Positions 7,639-15,570 of a DNA stretch of 15,570 nucleotides are shown one piece after another; within the stretch, counting starts at the first letter, position 1; every line of letters starts with the position of its first letter. The notes below the pieces were generated by a model, which worked only from the letters and a program-made list of their open reading frames with translations, searched no databases and had not been told where the DNA came from. The DNA lies in NCBI GenBank assembly GCA_009602725.1, contig WELB01000372.1, forward strand, positions 62,594 to 78,163. The letters are read 5' to 3'. The stretch is from Spirogloea muscicola. Taxonomy: Eukaryota > Streptophyta > Zygnematophyceae > Spirogloeales > Spirogloeaceae. Both the position numbers and the translations under genes were made by a program.

Positions 7639-8420
7639 AGAGTGCATACAGAGGTAGTTTTGGAGTGCCTCCTCACTACCCCAAGCAGCGGCCCTCCCAG
7701 TACCCCCGTGTCAGGACATGATGAACTGGTCCATTTGAAACCTTAGACCCAACTGGCCCGGCATGGCTCTCCTGCAGCTGCTCAGGAGCTTCATGCTGTT
7801 GTCGTGCGGGGAAGCACAATGAAAGACTGCAGCCGAGGGCATTCCGCCGCTGCTCATAGTAAGCTACAGTCCCTACAAACGAGAAGAGCTTTGCTGCCCA
7901 AGCCTTCATGCTCAAGATTTCCCAACGCTTTTGAGGCAAGCCAAAGACGCTCACCACGTGTTATTTACAAACATATACATCTGATCAAAGAATTGGTTGA
8001 GGGGAAGCAGTCCAACTATCGTTCGCCCTCCATGATCGGAATATTCGTCATAGTCCGGCTGGCCGTGTTATATGTCACCTTCACACTGCTCCCGCTGCCA
8101 AACTTGTGAGTGTGGCAGCTACATACTCGGAGGTCCTGCTGCACGGGGACCAACAAGTATCCTTTAAGAAACTATCTACACCTCCGGCAGACATGGAGGA
8201 GGAGGAGGCCACCATCAAGAACCACAGAGCCAACTAGCACAGCAATCACTGTTATCTGCAAGTGGCTGGACAAGCTCACTGGCCTGCCTGGCCTGGCCTG
8301 CCTTACCAGGAGTTGTTCGACAGGCAGCCATTCGGCGAGTTTCCAACGACCAGTGGTATCAACAACCATCATCTTAGAACAAGGTGGTGATTTGCAACTA
8401 AATGCCTCGTAGTTGGCTGA

Positions 8421-11400
8421 TTATCGAAGGACATCCACAAGTTCCTCAGAAGTGCGCAGAAAAGCTTCAAGCTGGTTGACCTCCTTGGGCACAGAGGCTG
8501 TCAGGACCTGCAATTAGAGATGCAGACCAACATAATGTAGCACAAGAAAAGAGCACGATTTGCACCAATGAACAGAGACCATAAAGACTCAAACATCAGC
8601 ATGCTATGTCACGAGCATGAGCGAAGCAACAAGCGCCTCCTTGAGGTGAAGCAAAATACCTCGCAGCCAGACTCGGTCACGAGCACGTCGTCCTCAATGC
8701 GAATGCCAATGCCCCTGTACCTGCAGCATGACTAGAGTGCCTGGACTTCAGCTGAAAATGATGTGTCACGATCATGCAGAACTTACAATCAGCACAATAA
8801 ACAATGTTGAAGTAGTTCAGATCGCCAGCACTCTGCTTGTCCTAACCTGATGGTTTTTGATACAATCCTCCAATCCATAGATGTAAGCGTTACCTGTCTG
8901 GGACATCTGCTGTCAGAGGGATGTAGATGCCCGGCTCAAGAGTCAAGATCTGTCAGAGTGCGACGCATATATATGTTAGGCTGAGGTGCACCGAGTGGAC
9001 CACTGATTGATATGAGCACGATCACCCCAAATCAAACTAAGGGGGACAGAACCCTTTGGACATGCGCAGCCTTGCCCCATTTGCCAAATAGTACCCCCTT
9101 GCACTCTGTGGATATCCGAACCTTGAACCCTATTGCTTGAAACACCGATGTTTAGACCGGAACACCCTGATAACTTGGCCAGCACTAAGGTACCAAAACA
9201 TGACTGCAACACAGCCTCGCAGGTGCTTAGATGAATGTGGCTCACAACACCAGGTACAAGGCTCCTTGCCACGCCCACAGTGGGACAGTCGTGCGTGTCC
9301 ATACCCAGCCAGTGACCTGCAGTACAACCACCAATGCACGTACAAATTAGTCAGGCTTTGACATTAGCTTACATATTCAGGGGTTCACAACAGTGGACAT
9401 CTGATGCTAACAGATGCATGTTGGCTACATACCCATGTCTAGGATAAGGACATGCTGTTGTTGCATACAACGCAACGGACCCACTCAGGATGTTCCCTCA
9501 CCAATTGAGGTGGGGAAAAATTGCCGATATGGCCCTCTGGAGATGCTGTTGGGTGAGTCCGGCAGCAGCCCAAGCTCCGCTATGCCCTTTGAAAGCAGTC
9601 GCACCTGTGTCACGCGTACCGCAAGCGGATGTTACTTACCCTGCAGACTTGCAGGCATTACCAATTTATTCAAAGGCCATTCGAAGTCCACTTCAGATGC
9701 AGAGCCTGAGTAACTGCAGGCAGGATCAGCCAGCACACAACACTTTGTGGAGCGCATTCTGGACCCTGTAGTGTACAAAGAAATTGCTAATCAGTGAAGC
9801 AATTGGGTGGGGATGACCGCGTGCTTGTGGATGGCAAGAAGCGTGGTTCCTGGACAGCAGAGGCGGGTGCACTCCTTCAGCGTCTCCAGCACAATCTCAT
9901 AGACCTCCCTCTGCAAAATTTCTTCACCATGTGGGCAATGAGAATAAGTCGGAGCTAGAATGTGGGGTGTTGCCCTCAGTGCCGTTGCCCCATGTATGCT
10001 GTTCTTGTCATGTTGGACTGAATGAGTTGCCTGCCTTCAAGAGAGCCTCTACCTGTGCAGCAGAGAATGGGCTGAGCGGGGGCCACGTGCGGGTCACGTC
10101 ACTTGTGTAGCCAAAGTACTCACAGCCGGCATCCAAGAGCAGCAGATCTCCCTGCCTGACCTGCAAGAAGCACAGGACACCTGAATAATTGTCCTCTCTA
10201 AGTATCAGTCCTCCCAATGAACCTGATGTTATTGCATTGCTCTCTATTCTCTATGAAGACAGAATCTTGTATCTGTTAAGGAAGTCATGTAGGTGCAGAC
10301 TGATTGCCTAAATCGGTCACACGTGCAACACAGGAGTCTTGCTGAACACCTTGTTGTCGTTACGGGAGTAGTGGACAATGCAAGCATTGGGTCCTCTGGC
10401 AGCCACAGCTGGGAACCTGAAGTAGCCGGCTACTAACTTTGTCAGCTCCTAGCCGCTCTTTATGCAAAATGTACTGTCAAAAGCTGAGTGGAAGGTCATG
10501 CTTCTAAGGGCTTCAAGAATGACCTCTATCCCTGTGAAGCCTCTTGAATTGAAATGGAAGTGCTTCACTAAATGAAAATGCCTGACTCCAAGCATGGCTG
10601 TATTACTCTGTGTGTGCGCCACTCGTCTTTCTTTGCACAAGAAATGCAGGGAACTAATACCAAGGACGTATTGACTGAGTAAACAAGCCAGTGAACGGGG
10701 CCCTCTGTGCTTCAGAGAGAGATAATAAGTTGCAGGAGCAGGTAAGGGAGAAAAGTTGTGCATACGCCATGCGTTGTGCACCCTGCCGTCGGCAGCTGAA
10801 TTCCACTGCTGCTGCAATGGATTGCTCCTCAGGGTGCTTGCATGAAAAGCGCATGGCGTGCAAGAAGGCCTGTGCTCATACCATACCGCGGTAGATCAGC
10901 ACATATACTGGCTTCACAGATGTGCACAAAGGAGAAATGCAGGAAGCAATAGTGGGCCGGCCAGGCCATGCTGGGAAGATTGGCAAAAACATGAAGTCAT
11001 TGCTATAGGTGACAAACATGCACAATCGGCACAACTTCTGTGAAGCTCACTAACTACAGTTGACCTCTGATGGCCTTGCAAGAGCAGTTCTTGCTCCACA
11101 GAAAGCCACGTGACTTCAAGGTGTCACGTCAGGGGCAAATGACAAGTTGTTGACACTAAGGAAAAGGAATGTGGAGCTTGCGGAGCTCCGAGGCTGCTGA
11201 CCACCTGAGAGACCATGCCTGCTGATGACCGCATGAGAGCAATCTCCGCAGGAGACTTCACCCATCGATGCGAGTGCAACAATGCCCGGGGGCTCCTCGT
11301 CTCCTTGTTCAGCTCACGCATTTCCTCAAGGGCCTTCGCCACCATGCCGCTGACAGCCAGTCTATCGCACCATATTATGTCGGCAGACTTTGAGAGCTTG

Positions 11401-13108
11401 GCGAAATCCTGCAGGTGGTGAGACGACATGAGTAGGAGTAGGAGCCACATGAGTACATGAGTAGGAGCAGGAGTAGGAGTAGGAGTAGGAGCCTACATGA
11501 GTAGGAGCCATGCTGGAGCCATGCCCTCAAACCATGCTGTCAACAATCGCAAGCCTGGACCTAAGGTCATCAATTTGGATGAGCAACTTTGGAGGTTGGC
11601 CTTAAGCACAGCATGGCATCACTGGTGGTAACCCTGTTTGGCAGCAATGCACGTCAAAGGGCTTGTAAGCTGCAGTATGACTGAACCTGAAGGAAGGCCT
11701 CCACAGCCACTGCATAGTCAGCTCGGAAGAAGTCGGCTGCTGCCCTAACGTCAGCAACCGGGCCAGTCCAGAGCTGCGCCTGCTATCACACAAACACAGG
11801 AGCTGTTGGATGTGCTTGATTCGCGTTAAGTACATACTCTCGCTTGTCAGTGCTTCTAGTAGTCTGCATGGCAATAGCAAGTCAGGCCATTCTCCAGACT
11901 GTATTCTTCATACAGGGTGACTGGAACACTCTAACCACTTGCAATGCCAGCTTGCGGTGTAGGAGGTCAACATCAATCATCAAATTACAATTCAGGCTTC
12001 AGGGTTAGAGAGGTTGAATAATACCTACTTCGCTGGTAGTGGTGGGCATGTACATTGTAGTCGAGCCGTCGTATGCGATGACAGCCACGCCTCCCGGCTG
12101 CAGGCACCCCGTCAGATAGAGGTAGTCGGGATCCTGCGTCCACTTTGAGCTGCGATTAGTAGACAGACTAGGCTGGGGCGTCCCACGCTTGGAAACCAAT
12201 TGGCCACTTTGGCGCAGTTCGTGACTGCTACATTGAGCTCTGGTCCAGAGTTGTGACAAGCTTCCGCTTCCTAATGCAGGCAAGCTGCATCACTCTGTTG
12301 CAACTCAGCTCGACTATACGTGAATAAGTCTTCTTAGCTGGACAAGTAGTCTGCCTGAAAAAGCCGACAACTGACTCTAGCTGACATGGGACTCTCTGAG
12401 AGCTGCTAAGGTCACTAAGTGGCCAATGCACCTCAAAGTCTTGTGCACAATCAAGACTGCCCAATGATGTAGGGTTCAGGGGTGCAGGGTTTACGATTAG
12501 TTTTAGGGTTAGGGTTGAGAACTCTGTGCTGCACTCGCGTCTAGACTGCCAACATCTCACAAGACCTGGCCTGCATTGGGACTCGTACTCCAGACCTCAA
12601 GATGTAAAATCTGAGCCCTATTCCAAGGGCCATGACCTCTGCACGGTGTGCCGAGCACCTGGCGGTAGGGGTAAGGGATGACGCCGGCCATCTTCCGGAT
12701 GGGGGCTGCCTCCACGATCAGGACGCTGCCCTGCGGCAAGTCCGCCATGAGCGCCTCCCGCCGCGCCCGGAGCTCAGCCGCGGTGACGCCCGGCAGGATC
12801 TCCCCGGGGCGCAGAAGCTGCGCCAGAGGGCAATGACTTCCTGTGAGCTGAGCAAGCAGGAGCCCGCCAATGGAGCTCGTTGACAGTGGACGGCGCTGGG
12901 AGAGCTCCACCGCGACCTCGGGGTGGCTCTCAGGCGTCGGCTGGCCCACGTCCGCGCCGGCGGCGCCATGGAGAGGCGCGGCGGTAGCTGTGGAAAGCGC
13001 AGCCGTCCACAGGTCGCTGGCCCGCTCCTTGGCATGGCTGCTCCCGCAGCGCAGAGCGCCGACCAGGAGTCCTCCGAGGGCCCTGCGAGCGCCGTCGCTG
13101 CGCCACAT
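8421..13108 (-). CDS. Xaa-Pro aminopeptidase, XPNPEP3/ICP55-like, 14 exons
   Basis: M24B metallopeptidase that removes an N-terminal residue before proline; ICP55/XPNPEP3 members trim imported mitochondrial proteins. Exons, 5' to 3' on the minus strand: 13108-12917, 12817-12659, 12133-12029, 11779-11687, 11408-11205, 10869-10766, 10416-10350, 10160-10053, 9910-9818, 9604-9502, 9316-9246, 8949-8894, 8720-8660, 8507-8421. All 13 introns are GT-AG, the phases agree, and the result is 500 residues plus TAA, close to human XPNPEP3 (about 507). Residues 1-35 are Arg/Ala-rich and start MWRSDGARRALGG, like a mitochondrial presequence. The N-terminal domain has GQPTPESHP (55-63) and DPDYLYLTG (118-126). 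The catalytic domain has VHYSRND, LLLLDAGCEY, SDVTRTWP, HWLGMDTHD, LEPGIYIP and IGIRIEDDV, giving metal ligands D318, D329, H411, E438 and E461, plus H301 and H418. Thr407 stands where a His is usual. The start is the first in-frame ATG consistent with the presequence. It appears intact; exact splice choices are by eye. Confidence 0.92.
11428..11516. repeat. GAGTAG minisatellite in a peptidase intron
   Basis: Repeated AGTAGG / GAGTAGGAG units with interspersed CACATGAGTA and CTACATGAGTAGG lie within the intron between the exons ending at 11687 and starting at 11408. The nearest edge is about 20 bases from the acceptor side of the 11408 exon, so the tract replaces much of the usual pyrimidine-rich region. 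Confidence 0.75.
12501..12516 (+). repeat. Interstitial telomere-like tract
   Basis: TTTTAGGGTTAGGGTT lies in the 525-base intron between the second and third peptidase exons, with further AGGGTT and CAGGGTTT pieces at 12471-12492. The units mix TTTTAGGG and TTAGGG types. It is too short to be a telomere and may be a relic of double-strand break repair or a chance match. Confidence 0.5.
12818..12916 (-). other. 99-nt in-frame intron of the peptidase gene
   Basis: The intron has a GTCGCG donor and a GCGCAG acceptor. It is 33 codons long, phase 0 and free of stops. Removing it joins GQPTPESHPE to LLRPGEILPG, the spacing expected in the family. Retaining it would add 33 residues without a frameshift, so the reading frame alone does not prove splicing. 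The family comparison is the reason for calling an intron. Confidence 0.7.
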
Positions 13109-13158
13109 AGCCGGCCACCGTAGCTGCCGCAGCTGCCACCCTCGCTCGCCGCACTGTG

Positions 13159-13200
13159 CTATGACAACGGGCTGGCCATCCTGGTACGGAGGCTAGGCAT
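13159..13200 (-). promoter_or_regulatory. Possible upstream ORF before the peptidase start
   Basis: On the minus strand an ATG at 13200-13198 opens a 13-codon frame ending in TAG at 13161-13159, with a second in-frame ATG at 13179. It ends 50 bases before the peptidase ATG and is in a different frame from it. If the transcript starts further upstream, this uORF could lower translation. The transcription start is unknown. Confidence 0.35.
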
Positions 13201-13402
13201 GAAATGGAGTGTGTATCGAGTCATGGAGTGATGGAGTTATTTGGTGATGGAGTGCTAGAATGCGGAGTATGCGCAGTGGAGCAGCAGCAAGGAGTAGCAC
13301 ATCTAAGACGCAAGCGCTCCATGTGTGGAACCTTGCTTTCCCTGTCCTGAGTCTCGTGCTTCTTCTGTAATCCCGACGAGCGGTCCAGAGATTCTCGATG
13401 GA
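13201..13402. other. Intergenic stretch upstream of the peptidase gene
   Basis: TGATGGAGT-like pieces repeat at about 13221-13253. No TATA box or other clear promoter element was recognised. The LINE copy C ends at 13403, so less than 300 bases separate the peptidase ATG from transposon sequence. Confidence 0.4.
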
Positions 13403-13975
13403 AATGCGCGTGTGTTAAGAGATGGGGAGGCCATGTGTGGCCGAGTACAAAGGCAAGCACATTGACAAATGTACGTCACCTGCTGCTAAGCTGACCCGCT
13501 CAGTAACTACGAGTCAGCACATAGAGGTCGCTGACCGATGCTCGAATACCGGACAATGATCGACAAGCTCTTGAACTACCAGCTAAGGCTCGACCAGCTT
13601 TCTGATGCAATGCATGAGCCTGAGCTCGCTGCAGACAAGCTGACACTCGACGACGCAAGAATGACAAGTAGGCTGCCGGCATGCCCATCTGAGCTGGAAT
13701 CATATCCTCACGTCGAGCATATCCCAAACTTGCAATATTCTCCAGTAAGGTGTGGAAGCAAGGGCCGATGCAGCCGAAAGTGTCGATTGCGGCCGGTAGA
13801 AGGTGGTCGCTGGATGGGATACGAGTCTCTTGAGCAAAACAACAGAAGAAGGTGAGTCTGTGTCCCGCTGGCGAGGAGGCCGCCTTGAAATAGTGACATG
13901 AGTGAGAATGCCGTCCCGCACGACTTGTGCGCTTGGAAGAGCACGCACGAAGTCTCTGTGACAAGAAGTTGTCAC
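13403..13975 (-). mobile_element. LINE C-terminal coding region and 3' UTR, copy C (antisense, 5'-truncated)
   Basis: The minus-strand frame ending at the TGA of 13502-13500 reads LPAAIDTFGCIGPCFHTLLE, then YLSFLRRRVSACLQRAQAHA and finally SDLYVLTRSY. The sense LINE at 1306-1731 has the matching segments AIDVHGAFGS, LAVSFQRSLAHAVHTRAGRA and SDLMLLARGY, so both come from related LINE families. About 60 codons further upstream, a shifted frame gives RDGILTHVTISRRP, which resembles the middle of the C-terminal endonuclease-like domain. A frameshift therefore lies around 13800-13880. The 3' UTR (13403-13499) is nearly identical to copy B and keeps the GGCCA/TGGCC hairpin at 13429-13442. It cannot encode an active element. 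Confidence 0.78.
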
Positions 13976-14068
13976 TCTTTCAAAGGGGATGAAGGGCTGG
14001 GAAAATCCAGCACACAAGAGAATGAACAAGGTCACAGAAAGTCAAGGGGTTCAGCGACGAGGAAAAAG

Positions 14069-14149
14069 GCGTGTCTTAAGAGATGGAGGGCCTGTGTGGC
14101 CAAGTACGAAGGCAAGCACATTGACAAACGTACATCGCCTGCTGCTAAG
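14069..14149 (-). mobile_element. LINE 3' UTR fragment, copy D (antisense)
   Basis: It matches the 3' UTR of copies B and C from GTCTTAAGAGATGG to CCTGCTGCTAAG and stops just before the position of the LINE stop codon. The hairpin GGCC-TGTGT-GGCC is at 14089-14101. It lies about 400 bases from copy C in the same orientation and is a very short 5'-truncated insertion or a partial duplicate. Confidence 0.75.
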
Positions 14150-14708
14150 AGGTCGAGGAGGGGGGGAGCACGGCATCCAACACTCCGTGCATGGCTCCAT
14201 GCTCTAAGGGGCGCGGCTCTGAGTGCATCTGCAGTGCAGATGTCGTGGACATCTGGCCAAAGCACAGCATGTACAAGTCTGCATGTTGCACCCTCAGCGA
14301 TGCCAGGCTGGACAAAATGACACCAGCCCGCACAGTTGGCAGCAGCTTCTGAGCTGTGTTTAGTGGCCAGATACAGTAAGGGATGACGGACATGAAGCAG
14401 GTGAAAGCTAGCCAAGGCGCTGGCCGTGGTCACCATTTAGCTTGCACCAATAATGCAGGTCTGTGCAGTCAAGTAGCAGGGCTATTCTGCGTTATCTGTA
14501 AGTACATCTTCAGGCGCCACACTGATGTAGGCTACTGTCGGCTTGAAGTGCCCGTTCTTTTCTGATCTCTACCTTTCGTTTGCACAGTCAGCAGCCACGC
14601 CAAGGCAATCAAGCTAACACCATCGGCTAGTGGTTTTGATGCTGGCTCGCTATTGCCACCCTGCAATTTCTTCTCGGACCTGTACCCCGTGTAGGCGCCA
14701 TGGTAGGA
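14150..14708. other. Stretch without recognised gene; 3' flank of the mL60-like gene
   Basis: There are unrelated open frames on both strands with no recognisable domain. The right part probably includes the 3' UTR of the minus-strand gene ending at 14709. A GTGCATCTGCAGTGCAGATGTC segment at about 14222 contains the palindrome GCATCTGCAGTGCAGATG. Confidence 0.4.
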
Positions 14709-15402
14709 TCAAGATGATGCTGCTGCGACCGAAGGCTTGGCGGCTTTGGCAGCTTTGGGTGACGCTGTGGCGACAGCTGCGCTGCTAGACGGGGGCGGAC
14801 CTGCGCAGGCCTTGAGCACAGCGTCCACCTGTGGCACCACAAGACGCGTCGCGTTCAGTGGGCCGCCAAGCCACACAGAAAAGCTGGTTGATGGGCTGCT
14901 GAAGCTCGTGCCCTGCGGCGGCGCCGTCGTCTTTGGCTGCAATGCCTGTGTTGCATTGCTAATGTGGCTGGAGAACCTCTAGGGGCAAAGCTCCGGATAC
15001 GGTTTGCAATCCCGCTCAAGCGGCTCAAAGTCTAGGCTGTAGAGCAGCGGAGCCGACGCTCTGGCAGCGGCGGGCTTGGTGCACGGCAGGTGACACTGCG
15101 CCTGGCTACTCGTCAAGCCGAATGCAGGACCTGAGTACCCATCGCACCCGTCGACCTTCGTCCGTCAAGACATTGCCGGAGAACTCAGGCCGGGGAGGCG
15201 ACCGCTTATTTGGAAGCGCAGCGTGAAGCGCAACGATGGTGCTCTCACACGAAGCCCTGGCAGAGTAGCAGTAACGCACCTTCTGCAGGCGGCGGTGGCG
15301 CTCCTTGGCGTTGGCGCGGCGCGTGTGGTTCATAGGCCAGTTCTTCCACACCAGGCCGCCCGTGCGCTTGAAGACCTGCAGCACCGGGCGCGAAGCCTGC
15401 AT
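14709..15402 (-). CDS. Small two-exon gene, mitochondrial ribosomal protein mL60 (MRPL31)-like
   Basis: Exon 1 is 15402-15280 and exon 2 is 14828-14709, joined across a 451-base GT-AG intron (donor GTGCGT, acceptor CCACAG, phase 0). This gives 80 residues plus TGA. No ATG occurs on the minus strand between the window edge and 15402, which supports this start unless an exon lies outside. The protein has VFKRTGGLVWKNWPMN (10-25), a basic helix RRANAKERHRRLQK (28-41) joined by splicing to VDAVLKAC, then a Pro/Ser/Ala/Lys-rich tail. GGL(V/L)WK followed by a basic helix and VD-V(I/L) is the pattern I associate with mitochondrial large-subunit protein mL60, called MRPL31 in yeast. The fungal protein is longer (about 131 residues), and its Pro-rich C-terminal part is not seen here. 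The match rests on one conserved block, so the family name is tentative. The exon structure is better supported. Confidence 0.6.
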
Positions 15403-15570
15403 GGCCGCCGCTGCCGCCGCCCCCGCGGCCGCCTCGCTTGGTGCGCCTCGCACGCCACGCCTCACCTTCGTCGTTGCTCTGGCGGCTTCAGGTGATTGGG
15501 TTTAGGGCTTGGCGAACGGCTCGGGAAAGAAAGCGGCTGCTGATATGAAAGAATCGGCTGTGAAATGCCA
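15403..15570. other. Upstream flank of the mL60-like gene
   Basis: GC-rich, with GCC/GCG triplets close to the start codon and a GGGTTTAGGGC piece at about 15498. The minus strand contains no ATG here. It probably holds the 5' UTR and core promoter, but no specific element was recognised. Confidence 0.4.

Larger units (their letters stand above)
6911..8420. other. Stretch without recognised gene; gypsy tail and probable peptidase 3' UTR
   Basis: Right after the poly(G) run, about 120 bases are open in one frame and may be the last codons of the gypsy polyprotein. No LTR could be recognised. The part next to 8420 is probably the 3' UTR of the minus-strand peptidase; on that strand a TGTAA, the usual algal polyadenylation signal, occurs near 7968-7972. 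A short CCTG-rich repeat lies at about 8280-8304. The open frames at 7101-7346, 7482-7721, 7804-8109 and 8110-8412 show no domain. Confidence 0.4.

Noticed and set aside
7160-7730. VLTRGY peptide on the plus strand (about 7165-7185) and minus strand (about 7700-7725), like the LINE terminal VLTRSY
   Set aside because: Only six residues match, the flanks do not align with the LINE proteins, and the frames do not stop after the motif. Chance or very old fragments cannot be told apart.
10449-10817. Long minus-strand open frame of 122 residues inside the peptidase gene
   Set aside because: It lies mostly in an intron and has no domain. The true exon here (10766-10869) is in another frame, fits the peptidase family and has correct splice borders and phase.
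12870-13196. Plus-strand open frame over the first peptidase exon
   Set aside because: It is antisense to a GC-rich exon with clear family similarity on the minus strand. The plus frame gives a low-complexity, unrecognised peptide.
15106-15465. Longer minus frame starting at 15465 and running through 15280
   Set aside because: It begins with GTG, not ATG, and after 15280 runs into the intron. The spliced 80-residue model explains the conserved VD-V-L continuation.

Overview
The window looks like nuclear DNA of a green alga or a related member of Viridiplantae. The evidence is two spliced genes with GT-AG introns, alanine-rich protein segments, decayed Ty3/gypsy and LINE elements (one gypsy relic with a PHD finger and a DNA methyltransferase), and a short plant-type (T)TTAGGG tract in an intron. 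The species cannot be named from the sequence alone.

Left part, 1-8420: a repeat graveyard. It opens with 123 T. Next come an antisense fragment of a LINE 3' end (about 311-405), a sense-strand LINE C-terminal pseudogene (about 520-1731) with a tail carrying a 90-bp tandem duplication that contains hairpins, and a second antisense LINE 3' end (2343-2611). At 3259-6870 lies a Ty3/gypsy relic. Reading left to right it has an inverted partial copy of a cytosine-5 DNA methyltransferase (DNMT)-like domain, the main DNMT-like domain, RNase H, integrase (zinc-binding, DDE core and C-terminal parts) and a PHD finger. All of these are broken by stops and frameshifts, and no reverse transcriptase, gag or LTR pair could be found. 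From 6911 to 8420 no gene was recognised.

Middle part, 8421-13108, minus strand: one apparently intact host gene. I could assemble 14 exons with GT-AG borders and consistent phase into a 500-residue Xaa-Pro aminopeptidase of the XPNPEP3/ICP55 type (M24B family) with a likely mitochondrial presequence. All five metal ligands are present. A nearby conserved His is Thr.

Right part, 13109-15570: a short upstream region with a possible uORF, a 5'-truncated antisense LINE copy (13403 to about 13975), another antisense LINE 3' end (14069-14149), and a small two-exon minus-strand gene (14709-15402). That gene gives an 80-residue protein resembling mitochondrial large-subunit protein mL60 (fungal MRPL31). 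The two host genes lie in the same orientation and both point to mitochondria: presequence trimming and the mitoribosome.

The most unusual item is the DNMT-like module in the gypsy relic, together with its inverted partial copy, which would fold into a hairpin RNA. Everything in the mobile-element part appears non-functional as it stands.
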